In this document: one piece after another, positions 21,075 through 29,696 of the stretch | Layout of the letters: every line of letters starts with the position of its first letter | How positions within the stretch are numbered: position 1 is the stretch's first letter | Assembly (NCBI GenBank): GCA_937929805.1 | Contig: CALFUT010000041.1 | Span: forward strand, 29,621-93,620 | DNA from: an uncultured Pirellulaceae bacterium | Lineage (GTDB): Bacteria; Planctomycetota; Planctomycetia; Pirellulales; Pirellulaceae | Direction: 5' to 3' | Length of the DNA: 64,000 nt | Notes under the pieces: model-generated | What the model saw: the letters and a program-made list of their open reading frames with translations, nothing else | Databases searched by the model: none | Told to the model about the DNA's origin: nothing | Program-made: the position numbers and the translations under genes

Positions 21075-21219
21075 ACCGATGTTTGGGAGGGGAAGGCTCC
21101 GTCCGCACCGCGTGGATGGTTGAGCTTTTTTCTCCGTACGGCTTGGGCGGAGCCTCGCCCTCCCGACGACACAATAATTTTAGAACAACGGTAACATTGA
21201 AAATTGAAAAACTGCCGTT
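21075..21219. repeat. Hairpin repeat unit (copy 1) downstream of the MoxR-like gene
   Basis: The unit begins ACCGATGTTTGGGAGG, forms an imperfect GGGAGGGGAAGGCTCCGTCC / GGCGGAGCCTCGCCCTCCC hairpin (21085-21164) with a TTTTTTCTC in the loop, and ends with ATTGAAAAACTGCCGTT. The copy at 27362-27643 has the same edges. Both copies end 7-10 bases from the stop codon of a minus-strand gene. Confidence 0.7.
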
Positions 21220-21225
21220 TCCTGA

Positions 21226-22182
21226 CTAGTCTTCGTCATCGTCGTCAAAGCGATCGGAGTCCGGGTGCAACGGGTCTCCGGGATTGAAAAAGAAATCGCC
21301 AAAGCCCATCGGTAGCGATTGGCCCCCGAGTGACTGGTTTTTCTGTTGAGACAATTGTTCTAGGTCCAACGCGTCCTCGCCGAGGCATTTTTCGAGTGCC
21401 TCCTGCCAAGCAGCGTCATGAGAAACCGGGTGGTCGGCGTCTTGCTTTAAACGCTTCATCGCGTACCGCAGTAGGTTGATTCCGTCGCGCGTTGAAAAGT
21501 CTAGTTTTAACTCGTGCGATTTTTGCAGGAACTCGACCGTCATCGCCAGCATGTCGTCGGCACAGAATGGTAGATGATACTCAAGGATTTGCTTTTCATC
21601 TTCACGCGACGGGAACTTCAAGGTCAGCGTCGGTTGAAGGCGGCTCAGTATGTAGTCCGGGATCTCGAACGTGGATTCGTCTTGGTTCATCGTGACGGCA
21701 CAGCGAAAATTCGGATGCGCTTGGACGGTGACACCGGCGATGATCGATTCGACGTAGCGACGATGGTCAAGCAACGGAGCCAGCGAGGCCCACGATTTTT
21801 CGTTCATGCGATTGCCTTCGTCCAGCACGCACACGCCGCCTCGAATCATTGCGGTGACCAACGCCGACGCGTGGTAAGCAATCGAACCGTTCTCAGCCAG
21901 AACCGGCGTAATCAACAGATCCTCAGGCCGAGTGTCGGCGGTACACTGATAGATGTACAATTCCTGCTGGCGCTGTTTTGCGGCGGCGGTGGCCAATGCG
22001 GTTTTGCCGATGCCGGGTGCTCCCACCAGACGTGGGGTCAGTGGAAGATCTTTGTCGTCGACCACCAGCCAGCAGGCGAGAACCTGTTTCAAAACCTCTG
22101 ATTGGCCAATCCACTGGCCATCCAGTTCGTGTGGAGACGCCAGATGAAGTTCCACGTCTTGAATCGAGACACTGTTGCTCAT
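21226..22182 (-). CDS. MoxR-like AAA+ ATPase
   Basis: This 318-residue AAA+ protein has Walker [15 protein letters not shown] (residues 54-67), Walker [13 protein letters not shown] (near 115-126), sensor 1 in CAVTMNQDE (near 160) and an arginine-rich [18 protein letters not shown] (near 182-200). The [11 protein letters not shown] insert and the overall size match MoxR-type ATPases, which work with VWA or other partner proteins in assembly or unfolding tasks. The C-terminus is acidic (FDDDDED). A three-gene block with the 631-residue protein and the TerB-like protein is suggested by common strand and spacing, although a repeat unit is inserted between the first two. Confidence 0.85.
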   Translation of the reverse strand: MSNSVSIQDVELHLASPHELDGQWIGQSEVLKQVLACWLVVDDKDLPLTPRLVGAPGIGKTALATAAAKQRQQELYIYQCTADTRPEDLLITPVLAENGSIAYHASALVTAMIRGGVCVLDEGNRMNEKSWASLAPLLDHRRYVESIIAGVTVQAHPNFRCAVTMNQDESTFEIPDYILSRLQPTLTLKFPSREDEKQILEYHLPFCADDMLAMTVEFLQKSHELKLDFSTRDGINLLRYAMKRLKQDADHPVSHDAAWQEALEKCLGEDALDLEQLSQQKNQSLGGQSLPMGFGDFFFNPGDPLHPDSDRFDDDDED

Positions 22183-22279
22183 GGGTAGACGCCCGTTTTG
22201 TTGGGCGGGCGGTTGCGGTTAGAAGTAGTCAGCAGCAAACCATTGTGCAACCAACACACGGCGGCTTAAAGGGCCTTGA

Positions 22280-23617
22280 ATGAACAGAATTGCAATTATT
22301 GGCTCGGGCATCGCCGGTCTGACGTTCGCGTGGTTGGCTAAGCGTGCCGGAATCGAGGTAACGCTGTTCGAAAGCGAGCCACGACTTGGGATGGACGCTC
22401 ATTCGATTGATCTGCCGATAGTGGCGGAAGGCGCGGCAGCGGGATCGCTTCGAGCCGACGTGCCTCCTCGAATGTTCAACCGTGAGGACTGGCCTCGGCT
22501 GACGGCGTTGTACGAGGCGATAGGAGTTGCTTCGCAACCGGTTGATGCGACCAAGTCATTTTCGACGGATGCTCGATCGGGCTGGTTGAAGCTGGGCGAT
22601 CAATACCGGGGAGGATTTACGGCCGCTTCACTGCTGAGTTCGAAAGTTCGTCGCGTCGCGGCTGAGACGGCTCGGATGCAGTCGGGTGTCACCGAGGTGT
22701 CGATCGACAGCCTGCCGGTCGATTTGACATTGGGAAAGTATTTAGAACGGGAGCAGTACGGCGATGAGTTCGTGTACGATTTTTTGTTTCCGGGTCTTGC
22801 CGCGACCGTGTTGACTTGCAGCTACGAAGCGCTTGCGAACTACCCGGCCAAGATCGCGTTGCAAAGTCTCTTGAATCAAGTCGATCGATCGCCGCTGCGA
22901 AGGACAACGCATGGAACGACGGATGTGGTCAGTCGGCTAAGTAAAGAAATCGACGACATTCGGTTATCGACACGCGTTGCGGAAGTTCGTGTGTCGGACT
23001 CTGATGCCAACGATGATGAAAACGACGACGCGAATAAGCACGCGACCGTCGTCTGCGCGGATGGGGCGGCGCATCAATTTGACCGGGTGGTCGTCGCGAC
23101 TCAGGCCAATTCTGCCGTTCGATTGCTGGCAGACGACCGCTCTTTGCGGCCAGCAAAGCAGATGCTGGGTAGGTTCGAGTACGAAAATGTGCCGGTGGTC
23201 GTCCATCGAGATGAATCGCTCATGCCCAAGGATCGATCAGACTGGCGCTGCTTCAATTTTGTTAGCAGAGACGATCGGACCGACGCAATGTGCACGATCT
23301 GGTTGAACCGCTTCTACCCCGAGTGGCCTGAATCCGAGAATGTGTTCCAGACAATTCGGCCAATCGAGATGCCGGCCGCAGCGAAGATGATCGCTGCAGC
23401 CGCGATGCAGCGTCCGATTGTCAATCAGGAATCGCTCGCGGCCGTAAGAGACCTGCAAGCGTTTCAGGCCTCCGGGAGCCCGAGTGTTTGGTTTGTCGGT
23501 TCCTATTTAGCTGCTTCGGTTCCGCTATTAGAAAGCGGTGTCGCGTCTGCGTTTGAGGCAGCTCGCGGGGTGGGCATCGACACTTCCGCCGGTTTGGCTG
23601 CTGAAGCGACTGCCTGA
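22280..23617 (+). CDS. FAD-dependent amine oxidase/desaturase-like oxidoreductase
   Basis: The 445-residue protein opens with the dinucleotide-binding motif IAIIGSGIAGLTFAWLAKRAG followed by FESEPRLGM, the Rossmann beta-alpha-beta with its acidic end, so it binds FAD. Later parts include VVVATQANSAVRLL, the second nucleotide-contact strand of the amine oxidase/protoporphyrinogen oxidase family, and a C-terminal PSVWFVGSYLA....LLESGVASAFEAARG, which is the usual flavin-closing motif. The substrate is unknown; relatives sit with cyclopropane fatty acid or carotenoid-type genes, none of which are seen here. AGGG about 8 bases before the ATG supports the start. It is a single gene divergent from the MoxR-like gene. 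Confidence 0.8.
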   Translation: MNRIAIIGSGIAGLTFAWLAKRAGIEVTLFESEPRLGMDAHSIDLPIVAEGAAAGSLRADVPPRMFNREDWPRLTALYEAIGVASQPVDATKSFSTDARSGWLKLGDQYRGGFTAASLLSSKVRRVAAETARMQSGVTEVSIDSLPVDLTLGKYLEREQYGDEFVYDFLFPGLAATVLTCSYEALANYPAKIALQSLLNQVDRSPLRRTTHGTTDVVSRLSKEIDDIRLSTRVAEVRVSDSDANDDENDDANKHATVVCADGAAHQFDRVVVATQANSAVRLLADDRSLRPAKQMLGRFEYENVPVVVHRDESLMPKDRSDWRCFNFVSRDDRTDAMCTIWLNRFYPEWPESENVFQTIRPIEMPAAAKMIAAAAMQRPIVNQESLAAVRDLQAFQASGSPSVWFVGSYLAASVPLLESGVASAFEAARGVGIDTSAGLAAEATA

Positions 23618-23700
23618 GATTCAATATTTGTGGCACGGCTGTTGAATCAAACGACGCGGTGTGCCGAAGACCGGCTCTTTGCAAAGCATTCGAACCCAGT

Positions 23701-24408
23701 CTATTTCGAACCGGAACCTTTTGGCCCCGAACCGCCGGAAATCGATTTCGGCGCGACCTTGGGATCTGCCTTGCTGGTGTCGGATGCACCACCCGGTTCG
23801 GAGCCCACGAACTTCAACGAAGCCGAATTGATGCAGTAGCGAAGACCGGTAGGTTGGGGACCGTCAGGGAACACGTGTCCAAGGTGAGCATCGCAGCGGC
23901 TGCAGACGACTTCGGTGCGAGTCATAAACAATGAGGTGTCGGTATGCTCGGTAACGTTCTCTGGGGTGATCGGTTGGTAGTAGCTGGGCCAGCCGGTGCC
24001 CGAACGAAACTTGGTTTTAGAATCGAACAAGGGTTGGTCGCAGCAGACGCAAGTGTACGTGCCCTTCTTTTTGTTATCCCAATAGTCGCCGGTGAACGCC
24101 CGTTCGGTTCCTTGTTCACGCGTCACGTAATACTGCATGTCGGTCAGCTGCTTCCGCCACTGCTCGGGCGTTTTCACGACCTTCTTTTTCGATCCGGTAT
24201 CCTGAGCATTCGCGCTGGCCGTGCTCTCACTATCAGAAGCATTGGCATTGACTTTTTCGCTCGAACCTTCGGTCGGCGTCTCGTTTCCAATCTGCCGCGC
24301 TGCGGTCTGAGGGAACTGCGCGACTGCGATTCCAATCCCCAAAACGAAAGCGATGGCGAGCAGCATGAACGGCAGCAAGGAATTGATGTTGCAGCATTGG
24401 GTTTTCAT
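23701..24408 (-). CDS. msrB: Membrane-anchored or exported peptide-methionine (R)-S-oxide reductase MsrB
   Basis: MsrB reduces methionine-R-sulfoxide in oxidised proteins. With the ATG at 24408 the protein has 235 residues: an N-terminal hydrophobic segment ([20 protein letters not shown]) that exports or anchors it, a Ser/Asn-rich linker with [14 protein letters not shown], and a complete MsrB domain. The domain shows [22 protein letters not shown] and [12 protein letters not shown], the four zinc-binding cysteines, and the catalytic cysteine in RYCINSASL. The tail after KFVGSEPG is Gly/Ser/Pro-rich. The open frame continues upstream through a 21-bp tandem repeat but lacks protein character there. 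A periplasmic repair role is inferred. Confidence 0.9.
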   Translation of the reverse strand: MKTQCCNINSLLPFMLLAIAFVLGIGIAVAQFPQTAARQIGNETPTEGSSEKVNANASDSESTASANAQDTGSKKKVVKTPEQWRKQLTDMQYYVTREQGTERAFTGDYWDNKKKGTYTCVCCDQPLFDSKTKFRSGTGWPSYYQPITPENVTEHTDTSLFMTRTEVVCSRCDAHLGHVFPDGPQPTGLRYCINSASLKFVGSEPGGASDTSKADPKVAPKSISGGSGPKGSGSK

Positions 24409-24436
24409 GGTTCGGCTCTTGGAGGTTCGGTATTGG

Positions 24437-24479
24437 TGGTTCGAAAAGGCATCAAGGTGGTTCGAAAAGGCATCAAGGT
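24437..24479. repeat. 21-bp tandem duplication upstream of msrB
   Basis: GGTTCGAAAAGGCATCAAGGT occurs twice head to tail with a 21-bp period, just upstream of the msrB start. It is a short replication-slippage-type duplication with no obvious function. Confidence 0.8.
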
Positions 24480-24821
24480 GATTGGGTTTGCTTGAACGGT
24501 GGCGTAACTGGGACGCAAGCAATCCAAATTCGCTTACTTGCCTGAGTTAGCGTTTTTGACGGGAATCTTTCAAGCACTCGTGCGTTCAAGTTTATCCCGT
24601 CGACCCGGTCTGTGAGAACCGAAACCGACGAGATGCGGCAACAACGTCTCGGTTACGGGCTCCGTGAATCGGGCCACGTGAATCAGATCACGTTCAGAAA
24701 TGCGGTTGGCGTCTCAGAATGAGAGCTTGGGGGCGTTTCTTGGATCGGCGATCGCATCGCCTTGCCGGTTTGCTGCTTTAAAATGTGGGATCCCCTGGCA
24801 TTTTCAAGAAAAAATACTCTT

Positions 24822-24837
24822 TGGCACGACACCTGCT
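24822..24837 (+). promoter_or_regulatory. Sigma-54 (RpoN)-type promoter candidate
   Basis: TGGCACGACACCTGCT matches the -24/-12 consensus TGGCACRNNNNTTGCW at every fixed base but one; the GG (24823-24824) and GC (24835-24836) are correctly spaced. Transcription would start near 24847. No protein gene follows for 400 bp, but a structured stretch and an intrinsic terminator do. Confidence 0.5.
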
Positions 24838-24847
24838 TGGCTAAGTT

Positions 24848-25081
24848 TTGTGCGAGCGAGCACGCCAAAGGCCTCATCTCATCTCTACGCCGTCTCAGAG
24901 GTCGCCCGCTTGCACCCTTTTCTTTCCTTAAGAAACGATTGCCGGACCCTACCTACGAACCTGTCCTTGGGTTCTAACCAGTGACCATTCCCGATCCTCA
25001 CAGCGGGAACGTTCCTCACCGGTCGCTCAATCCGGTTACGAATGCCGCCGACCAGCTACTAGCTGGCGGCGGCTTTTTTTT
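24848..25081 (+). ncRNA. Candidate structured small RNA ending in an intrinsic terminator
   Basis: From the predicted sigma-54 start, the first 80 bases can fold into a long hairpin: GTGCGAGCG pairs with CGCTTGCAC about 50 bases on, and inside it GGCCTC pairs with GAGGTC. The stretch ends at a strong intrinsic terminator at 25044-25081. No open frame in it looks protein-like and it does not resemble tmRNA, RNase P RNA, SRP RNA or 6S RNA by the motifs I know. A leader of the downstream peptidase gene is unlikely because the terminator intervenes. Function is unknown; the call rests on promoter, fold and terminator alone. Confidence 0.4.
25044..25081 (+). terminator. Strong intrinsic terminator
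   Basis: GCCGCCGACCAGCTA pairs with TAGCTGGCGGCGGC across a one-base loop with a single bulge, followed by eight T residues (25074-25081). It ends the candidate RNA and insulates the peptidase gene that starts 165 bp later. Confidence 0.85.
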
Positions 25082-25245
25082 GGTAGTCTTCCGCTTTGGT
25101 CGTCTATTGGAAAACGTGACTCTGATGGGTCGCGACCACACGCGGTATTCTTCTCCGTGATTGTTGGCTGTCCGCACAGCCAAACCGCGATACGTTGGCT
25201 CGGACACCGCTCTGCACTCTTTGAAACTTAATTCCGAAAGTCGTG

Positions 25246-27297
25246 ATGTCTCAGTCGATTCTTCTGCAGCCATGGGAAGGCAACTACGGAGGTGTTCCGC
25301 CTTGGGATCAGATTTGTCCCGAGGAGTTTCCGGAAGCGTTTGATGGTGCGATCAAAGAAGCAAACGTTGAAATTGAAGCGATCGCAGACTCAAGTGAACC
25401 CGCTACTTTTGAAAATACACTCGAAGCACTCGAACGAGCCGGCCAAACGCTCGACCGGCTGACATCAATGTTTGGTGTTCACGCGGGCAATTTGAACTTG
25501 GGCCCAATCCCCGAGATGGAATCTCAGATCGCACAAAAGCTGGCGGCATGGCACGATTCGGTGACTCAGAATCAAAAGCTGTTTGATCGAATCAAGGATG
25601 TCAAAGAACATGACCAGTTTGATACGCTCACGGCGGTCCAGCAGCGGTTGGTCGAAGAACGTTACAAATCCTTTGTGCGTCGTGGCGCGAGTCTTTCCGA
25701 TGATGACAAAACCGAGCTTTCAAAGATCAACTCAAATTTGGCCGACTTGTACACGAAGTTCAGCCAAAACGTGTTGGCCGATGAAGAGAAATACGTCACT
25801 TGGGTCGAGGACGAAGACAGACTTGCCGGTTTGCCGGACAGCTTGATCGCTTCGATGGCTGCGGCGGCAGAAGGGAAAGGACAGCCGGGGAAATGGGCGA
25901 TCGAAAACACCCGATCTTCGATGGAGCCGTTTCTTTCGTTCGCTGAAGACCGGGAGCTTCGAGAGCAAGTGTGGCGGACGTACTTTAGCCGCTGTGACCA
26001 CGGAGACGAAAACGACAACAAGGGTATTATCACCTCGATACTCAAGCTGCGTGCTCGCCGCGCGAAATTGCTTGGCTATCAGACACATGCTCACTGGCGA
26101 CTGGAGCCGCAGATGGCGAAAACGCCTGAAGCGGCGATGGACCTAATGACGAACGTCTGGTCGAAAGCGGTCGCGCGTGTGCGCGAAGAGGTTGCCGACA
26201 TGCAGGCAATCGCAGATGCCGAAGCCTCGCAGATCAAGATCGAACCATGGGACTATCGGTACTACGCGGAAAAGGTTCGGGCGGCGAAGTACGATCTCGA
26301 TTTTAATTTGGTTAAGCCTTACCTTCAGCTGAGCCAGCTTGTGGAAGGCATGATGTGGGCTGCGTCGCAGGTTTTTTCGCTGCAGTTCAACCAAGTTCAT
26401 GACGTGCCGGTGTTTCATCCGGATGTTGAAGTCTGGCAAGTGCTCGACCACGACGGTGGCGAGATCGGATTGTTCTATCTTGATCCCTACGCAAGGAAGG
26501 GGAAGCGAAGCGGCGCTTGGATGACGTCGTATCGTGATCAGCATTGCATGGATCGGCCGGTGACGCCGCTGGTTTCGAATAACTCGAACTTTATTAAGGC
26601 CCAAGCTGGTCAACCGACCTTGATTTCGTGGGATGACGCGACGACGTTATTCCACGAGTTCGGTCACGCTTTGCACGGTCTGTTGAGTAAGGTCACTTGG
26701 CCCAGTCAGTCAGGCACGAATGTCGCCCACGATTTTGTTGAGTTTCCTTCTCAGGTGTATGAGCACTGGTTGTCGACGCCCGAAGTCCTGAAAAAGTTCG
26801 CGACCCATTACCAGACCGGTGAGCCGATGCCTGAGGAGCTGCTGGAGAAGATTGAGAACGCGGCAACCTTCAACCAAGGTTTCGGCACGGTCGAGTTTCT
26901 AGCAAGTGCCTTGGTCGACATGAAGTTGCATCTGGCGGGCGATACGGCAATTGATCCGGAGCAATTCGAAAAAGAAACTTTGGCGGATTTGGGGATGCCG
27001 TCGGAAATCGTAATGAGGCACCGGATGCCTCATTTCAGCCACATTTTTTCGGGAGACGGTTACTCGGCCGGTTACTACAGCTACCTGTGGGCGGACGCTT
27101 TGACGGCCGATGCGGCTGAAGCGTTCGAGGAAGCGGGCAGTTTCTTCGATCAAAAACTTGGTCAGAGATTGAAGGAAACCGTGCTGACGGTAGGCGATAC
27201 CGTTGAAGCGGCGGAAAGCTTTCGACGATTTCGCGGACGGGATGTCGACACGTCGTCGCTGCTGCGAAAACGCGGCTTCCCGGTGGACGCAAATTGA
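25246..27297 (+). CDS. M3 family oligopeptidase (PrlC/oligopeptidase A-like)
   Basis: This 683-residue zinc metallopeptidase cleaves short peptides, in family members including signal-peptide fragments, in the cytoplasm. The HEFGHALH motif (residue about 468) holds the two zinc histidines and the catalytic glutamate, and a downstream glutamate lies in HDFVEFPSQ. The N-terminal helical lid includes ENTLEALERAGQTLDRL, typical of oligopeptidase A. The C-terminus has GYSAGYYSYLWADALTADA, the substrate-binding tyrosine region. GTG and ATG are adjacent at 25243 and 25246; the ATG is chosen. It has no partner genes nearby. Confidence 0.93.
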   Translation: MSQSILLQPWEGNYGGVPPWDQICPEEFPEAFDGAIKEANVEIEAIADSSEPATFENTLEALERAGQTLDRLTSMFGVHAGNLNLGPIPEMESQIAQKLAAWHDSVTQNQKLFDRIKDVKEHDQFDTLTAVQQRLVEERYKSFVRRGASLSDDDKTELSKINSNLADLYTKFSQNVLADEEKYVTWVEDEDRLAGLPDSLIASMAAAAEGKGQPGKWAIENTRSSMEPFLSFAEDRELREQVWRTYFSRCDHGDENDNKGIITSILKLRARRAKLLGYQTHAHWRLEPQMAKTPEAAMDLMTNVWSKAVARVREEVADMQAIADAEASQIKIEPWDYRYYAEKVRAAKYDLDFNLVKPYLQLSQLVEGMMWAASQVFSLQFNQVHDVPVFHPDVEVWQVLDHDGGEIGLFYLDPYARKGKRSGAWMTSYRDQHCMDRPVTPLVSNNSNFIKAQAGQPTLISWDDATTLFHEFGHALHGLLSKVTWPSQSGTNVAHDFVEFPSQVYEHWLSTPEVLKKFATHYQTGEPMPEELLEKIENAATFNQGFGTVEFLASALVDMKLHLAGDTAIDPEQFEKETLADLGMPSEIVMRHRMPHFSHIFSGDGYSAGYYSYLWADALTADAAEAFEEAGSFFDQKLGQRLKETVLTVGDTVEAAESFRRFRGRDVDTSSLLRKRGFPVDAN

Positions 27298-27361
27298 AAC
27301 AGCTTTGTGTTTACCGAAGGTGCAGGGTCCGAATTGCGCACAAGCAATTTGGCTGAGTAGC

Positions 27362-27643
27362 ACCGATGTTTGGGAGCGGAAGGCTCCGTCCACCCCACTT
27401 CGCTGGCTGAGTTTTTTTCTGAGCACGGCTCGGACGGAGCCTCGACCCTCCCGGGCATGCACGTCACTCCGCACGGCTCAGGCGGAGCCTCGCCCTCCCG
27501 GCGACGCCAAAGTGCAGGGAGTGGAAGGCTCCGTCCGCTCCACTTCGATGGCTGAGTTTTTTTCTGGGCACGGCTCGGACGGAGCCTCGCCCTCCCGGCG
27601 ACACGCCGCTTTAGCACACCGGTGAAATTGAAAAACTGACGTT
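27362..27643. repeat. Double hairpin repeat unit (copy 2)
   Basis: Two tandem GGCTCCGTCC / GGACGGAGCC hairpins (27371-27452 and 27516-27598), each with a T-rich loop, lie between edges ACCGATGTTTGGGAG and ATTGAAAAACTGACGTT, the same edges as the copy at 21075-21219. It fills the whole space between the peptidase gene and the convergent coiled-coil gene, and ends 10 bases from that gene's stop. The rest of 27298-27652 holds nothing else recognisable. Confidence 0.7.
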
Positions 27644-27652
27644 GCCCAGTCC

Positions 27653-29119
27653 TTACGGATTTCGTGAACTGGATCCGTCCGGTGATCTTGGGGCGAATCC
27701 GTCTTTGATTCGTGTGTCCAGCGTTTCAATGCGAGGCTTGCCGCGAACGCCCATGCGGTTAAGCAATTTGTTTAAGCCGATCACCTGTACCGTGTTGCGA
27801 TCCGCTTGGCCTTCAAGTTTTTTCATCGCGTTGACGATTGCGGGGCTGGCGTCGACGCCAAGGTCAGGTGATTCACCAAGTACTAAGTAGCGAGTGTCCG
27901 AGTCGATTTTCCCACTCATGGCGCCCTCGGCATCATGGCGGGCAACGACTTTGCCGCCGTTGCGTTTGATCATCTGCACCAACTTGTCTGTGTCATCAAA
28001 CCCATCTCTGTCCAGATCGAAGCGACCTGCCAAAGCAACGGGGACGCGGAAACCGGGATCCCAAGTTGCGGTCAACACGTAGTCTCCAGTGAGGATCGGA
28101 TTGGTCGGATCTTCGTCCGTGACACGAGCTTCCGCCTGCTGGTTGCCCATGCTGGTGACTTCGATCATGGCCTTGTGCTGGCCTTTTTCAAAGTTGGTGA
28201 CGGTTCGGTCGTAGATCGCAAACGTTCGGTTGACGGTCAATCCATCCGCTCGGCCAAGGTCGATGAATACGCTTTGGATGCTTGGTGAGACCTTCACGAT
28301 TTCGCCGTCAGGGCGATCGAATACCTCACGTTCATAAACGTTGATCTTGTTTTTCAGCAAGATATTTTCGTTCGAGATGTTGGAGATCTGATTGTTCAGC
28401 TCATTTTCGCGAGCCCGGGCCGCTTGCTGAAAGTTGTCGTAGTCACCCGCGAGCTTTTCGGTTTTGCTGCGACTTTCTTCCAGCGAGTTGGTAAGCTGGC
28501 GTTGCTTTTCCTGATTGGTTTGTTTCTCGGTGACCAAATCATCCTGAGTTTTCTTCAGGGTTTTTTGCAGTTCGGCGACGGTGTTTTCCATTGCGGCAAT
28601 CTTCGATTCTGCATCCCGCTGAGCTTCCAAAGCTTGGACGGACTTAATGTTCAGTTCGCCATGCTTCTTTCCCAGCACGCTGCTGAGGTTGCCGATCAAA
28701 CTACGCCACGTGAAATCTTGTGCTTGTTGCTCGGGGTCATCGGAGCCGATGTGAGCCGCCATGTCTTGCTGGTAGACTTCTTTGATCGCGTTGATGTTGG
28801 AAACGATCGCGTTGATTTCTTCCTTTTGGGTTGCTCCCTGGACGCGGTCGGCAGCTTTTTTGATCGAGTCAATTCGCGTGTCGACTTCCGCGACGCTGAA
28901 GCCAAGATCGCCGATGTACGATTTCAGAACTTCAGCTTGAAGCTTTTGAGCAGTTGCCAATTGCTCTTGGTAGGCCAAGTCCGCTTGGTAGGTCTCGTTG
29001 AGATCCGCGTATTCGGTGGCTTTGTTGATGCCGAGGATCGCGACCAGCAAGAATGCCAATGCCAAGAGCACGAACACGATTGTCGTGATCAAGTAAGTTT
29101 GGTTTTCCCGGGCGGCCAT
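27653..29119 (-). CDS. Membrane-anchored coiled-coil protein
   Basis: The ATG at 29119 is chosen because AGGAG lies 8 bases upstream. The 488-residue protein has one N-terminal membrane helix (YLITTIVFVLLALAFLLVAI, about residues 9-28), then about 230 residues of heptad-rich coiled coil, such as AMENTVAELQKTLKKTQDDL and NEILLKNKINVYERE-like segments. A beta-rich domain follows that contains VSPSIQSVFIDLGRADGL and EVTSMGNQQAEARV, then a C-terminal alpha/beta part with KRNGGKVVARHDAEG and RYLVLGESPDLG, which resembles a BRCT-like or flavodoxin-like half-domain. The protein is probably anchored in the cytoplasmic membrane with the bulk outside. The function is unknown; proteins like this are common in Pirellulales. 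Confidence 0.7.
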   Translation of the reverse strand: MAARENQTYLITTIVFVLLALAFLLVAILGINKATEYADLNETYQADLAYQEQLATAQKLQAEVLKSYIGDLGFSVAEVDTRIDSIKKAADRVQGATQKEEINAIVSNINAIKEVYQQDMAAHIGSDDPEQQAQDFTWRSLIGNLSSVLGKKHGELNIKSVQALEAQRDAESKIAAMENTVAELQKTLKKTQDDLVTEKQTNQEKQRQLTNSLEESRSKTEKLAGDYDNFQQAARARENELNNQISNISNENILLKNKINVYEREVFDRPDGEIVKVSPSIQSVFIDLGRADGLTVNRTFAIYDRTVTNFEKGQHKAMIEVTSMGNQQAEARVTDEDPTNPILTGDYVLTATWDPGFRVPVALAGRFDLDRDGFDDTDKLVQMIKRNGGKVVARHDAEGAMSGKIDSDTRYLVLGESPDLGVDASPAIVNAMKKLEGQADRNTVQVIGLNKLLNRMGVRGKPRIETLDTRIKDGFAPRSPDGSSSRNP

Positions 29120-29696
29120 CGTGTAACTCCTGCGGTGACGGTTCAGCGGCGGTGTTGCATTCGGCAACGACGCCTGTCGTAAAGTTGGGGCTGGAAAGCG
29201 GATTAAGGTTAGCGGCGATTGAAAATGTAATTTATCGTGCCACTCGCCCTACGGACGTACCTGTTCGACCATCGGACAACCAACCGGCTGGCCATGATTA
29301 CCACTTGCATACTCGGTATAATTGGAACTGGATCGAGTCTGAGGAAGCAAACAATAGTAGATAGAGGGACTCGGGGTGTCAAACTTTAACGGTCGATCCT
29401 TTCGGGCAATCTCTGGGAAATCAGGTCAGAAGTCGGGTCACAGGGGCTGGTCCTGATAGACGCGTTTTCGTGAGGGTACTTCCAACATCGGCTCAGGGCT
29501 GAAAAAACATAGGCTGTTGGGCGAGCGGTGATTGAGCGTTTTTCCGTCACATCGGCTGATGTTCGAGGTGCCAGACTACTCGTTGGTAAATCCACTCTCT
29601 CAATCGCCTTAACTTGCGATCGCCCTCAATTCGCAGCAGCATCCGGCTGCCCGGCCCGATTAAGTCCTAATTCACCTCAGCCTTCCGCAGCATCTC
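29120..29696. other. Gene-free region between coiled-coil gene and polA
   Basis: No protein-like frame, tRNA or recognised repeat was found. A TATAAT lies near 29316-29321 on the plus strand, but I see no good -35 element at the correct distance. Both genes diverge from this space, so both promoters should be here. Confidence 0.5.

Noticed and set aside
24848..25081. Possible tmRNA, RNase P RNA, SRP RNA or 6S RNA
   Set aside because: None of the conserved strings or end-pairing of these RNAs was found; it is left as an unassigned candidate.
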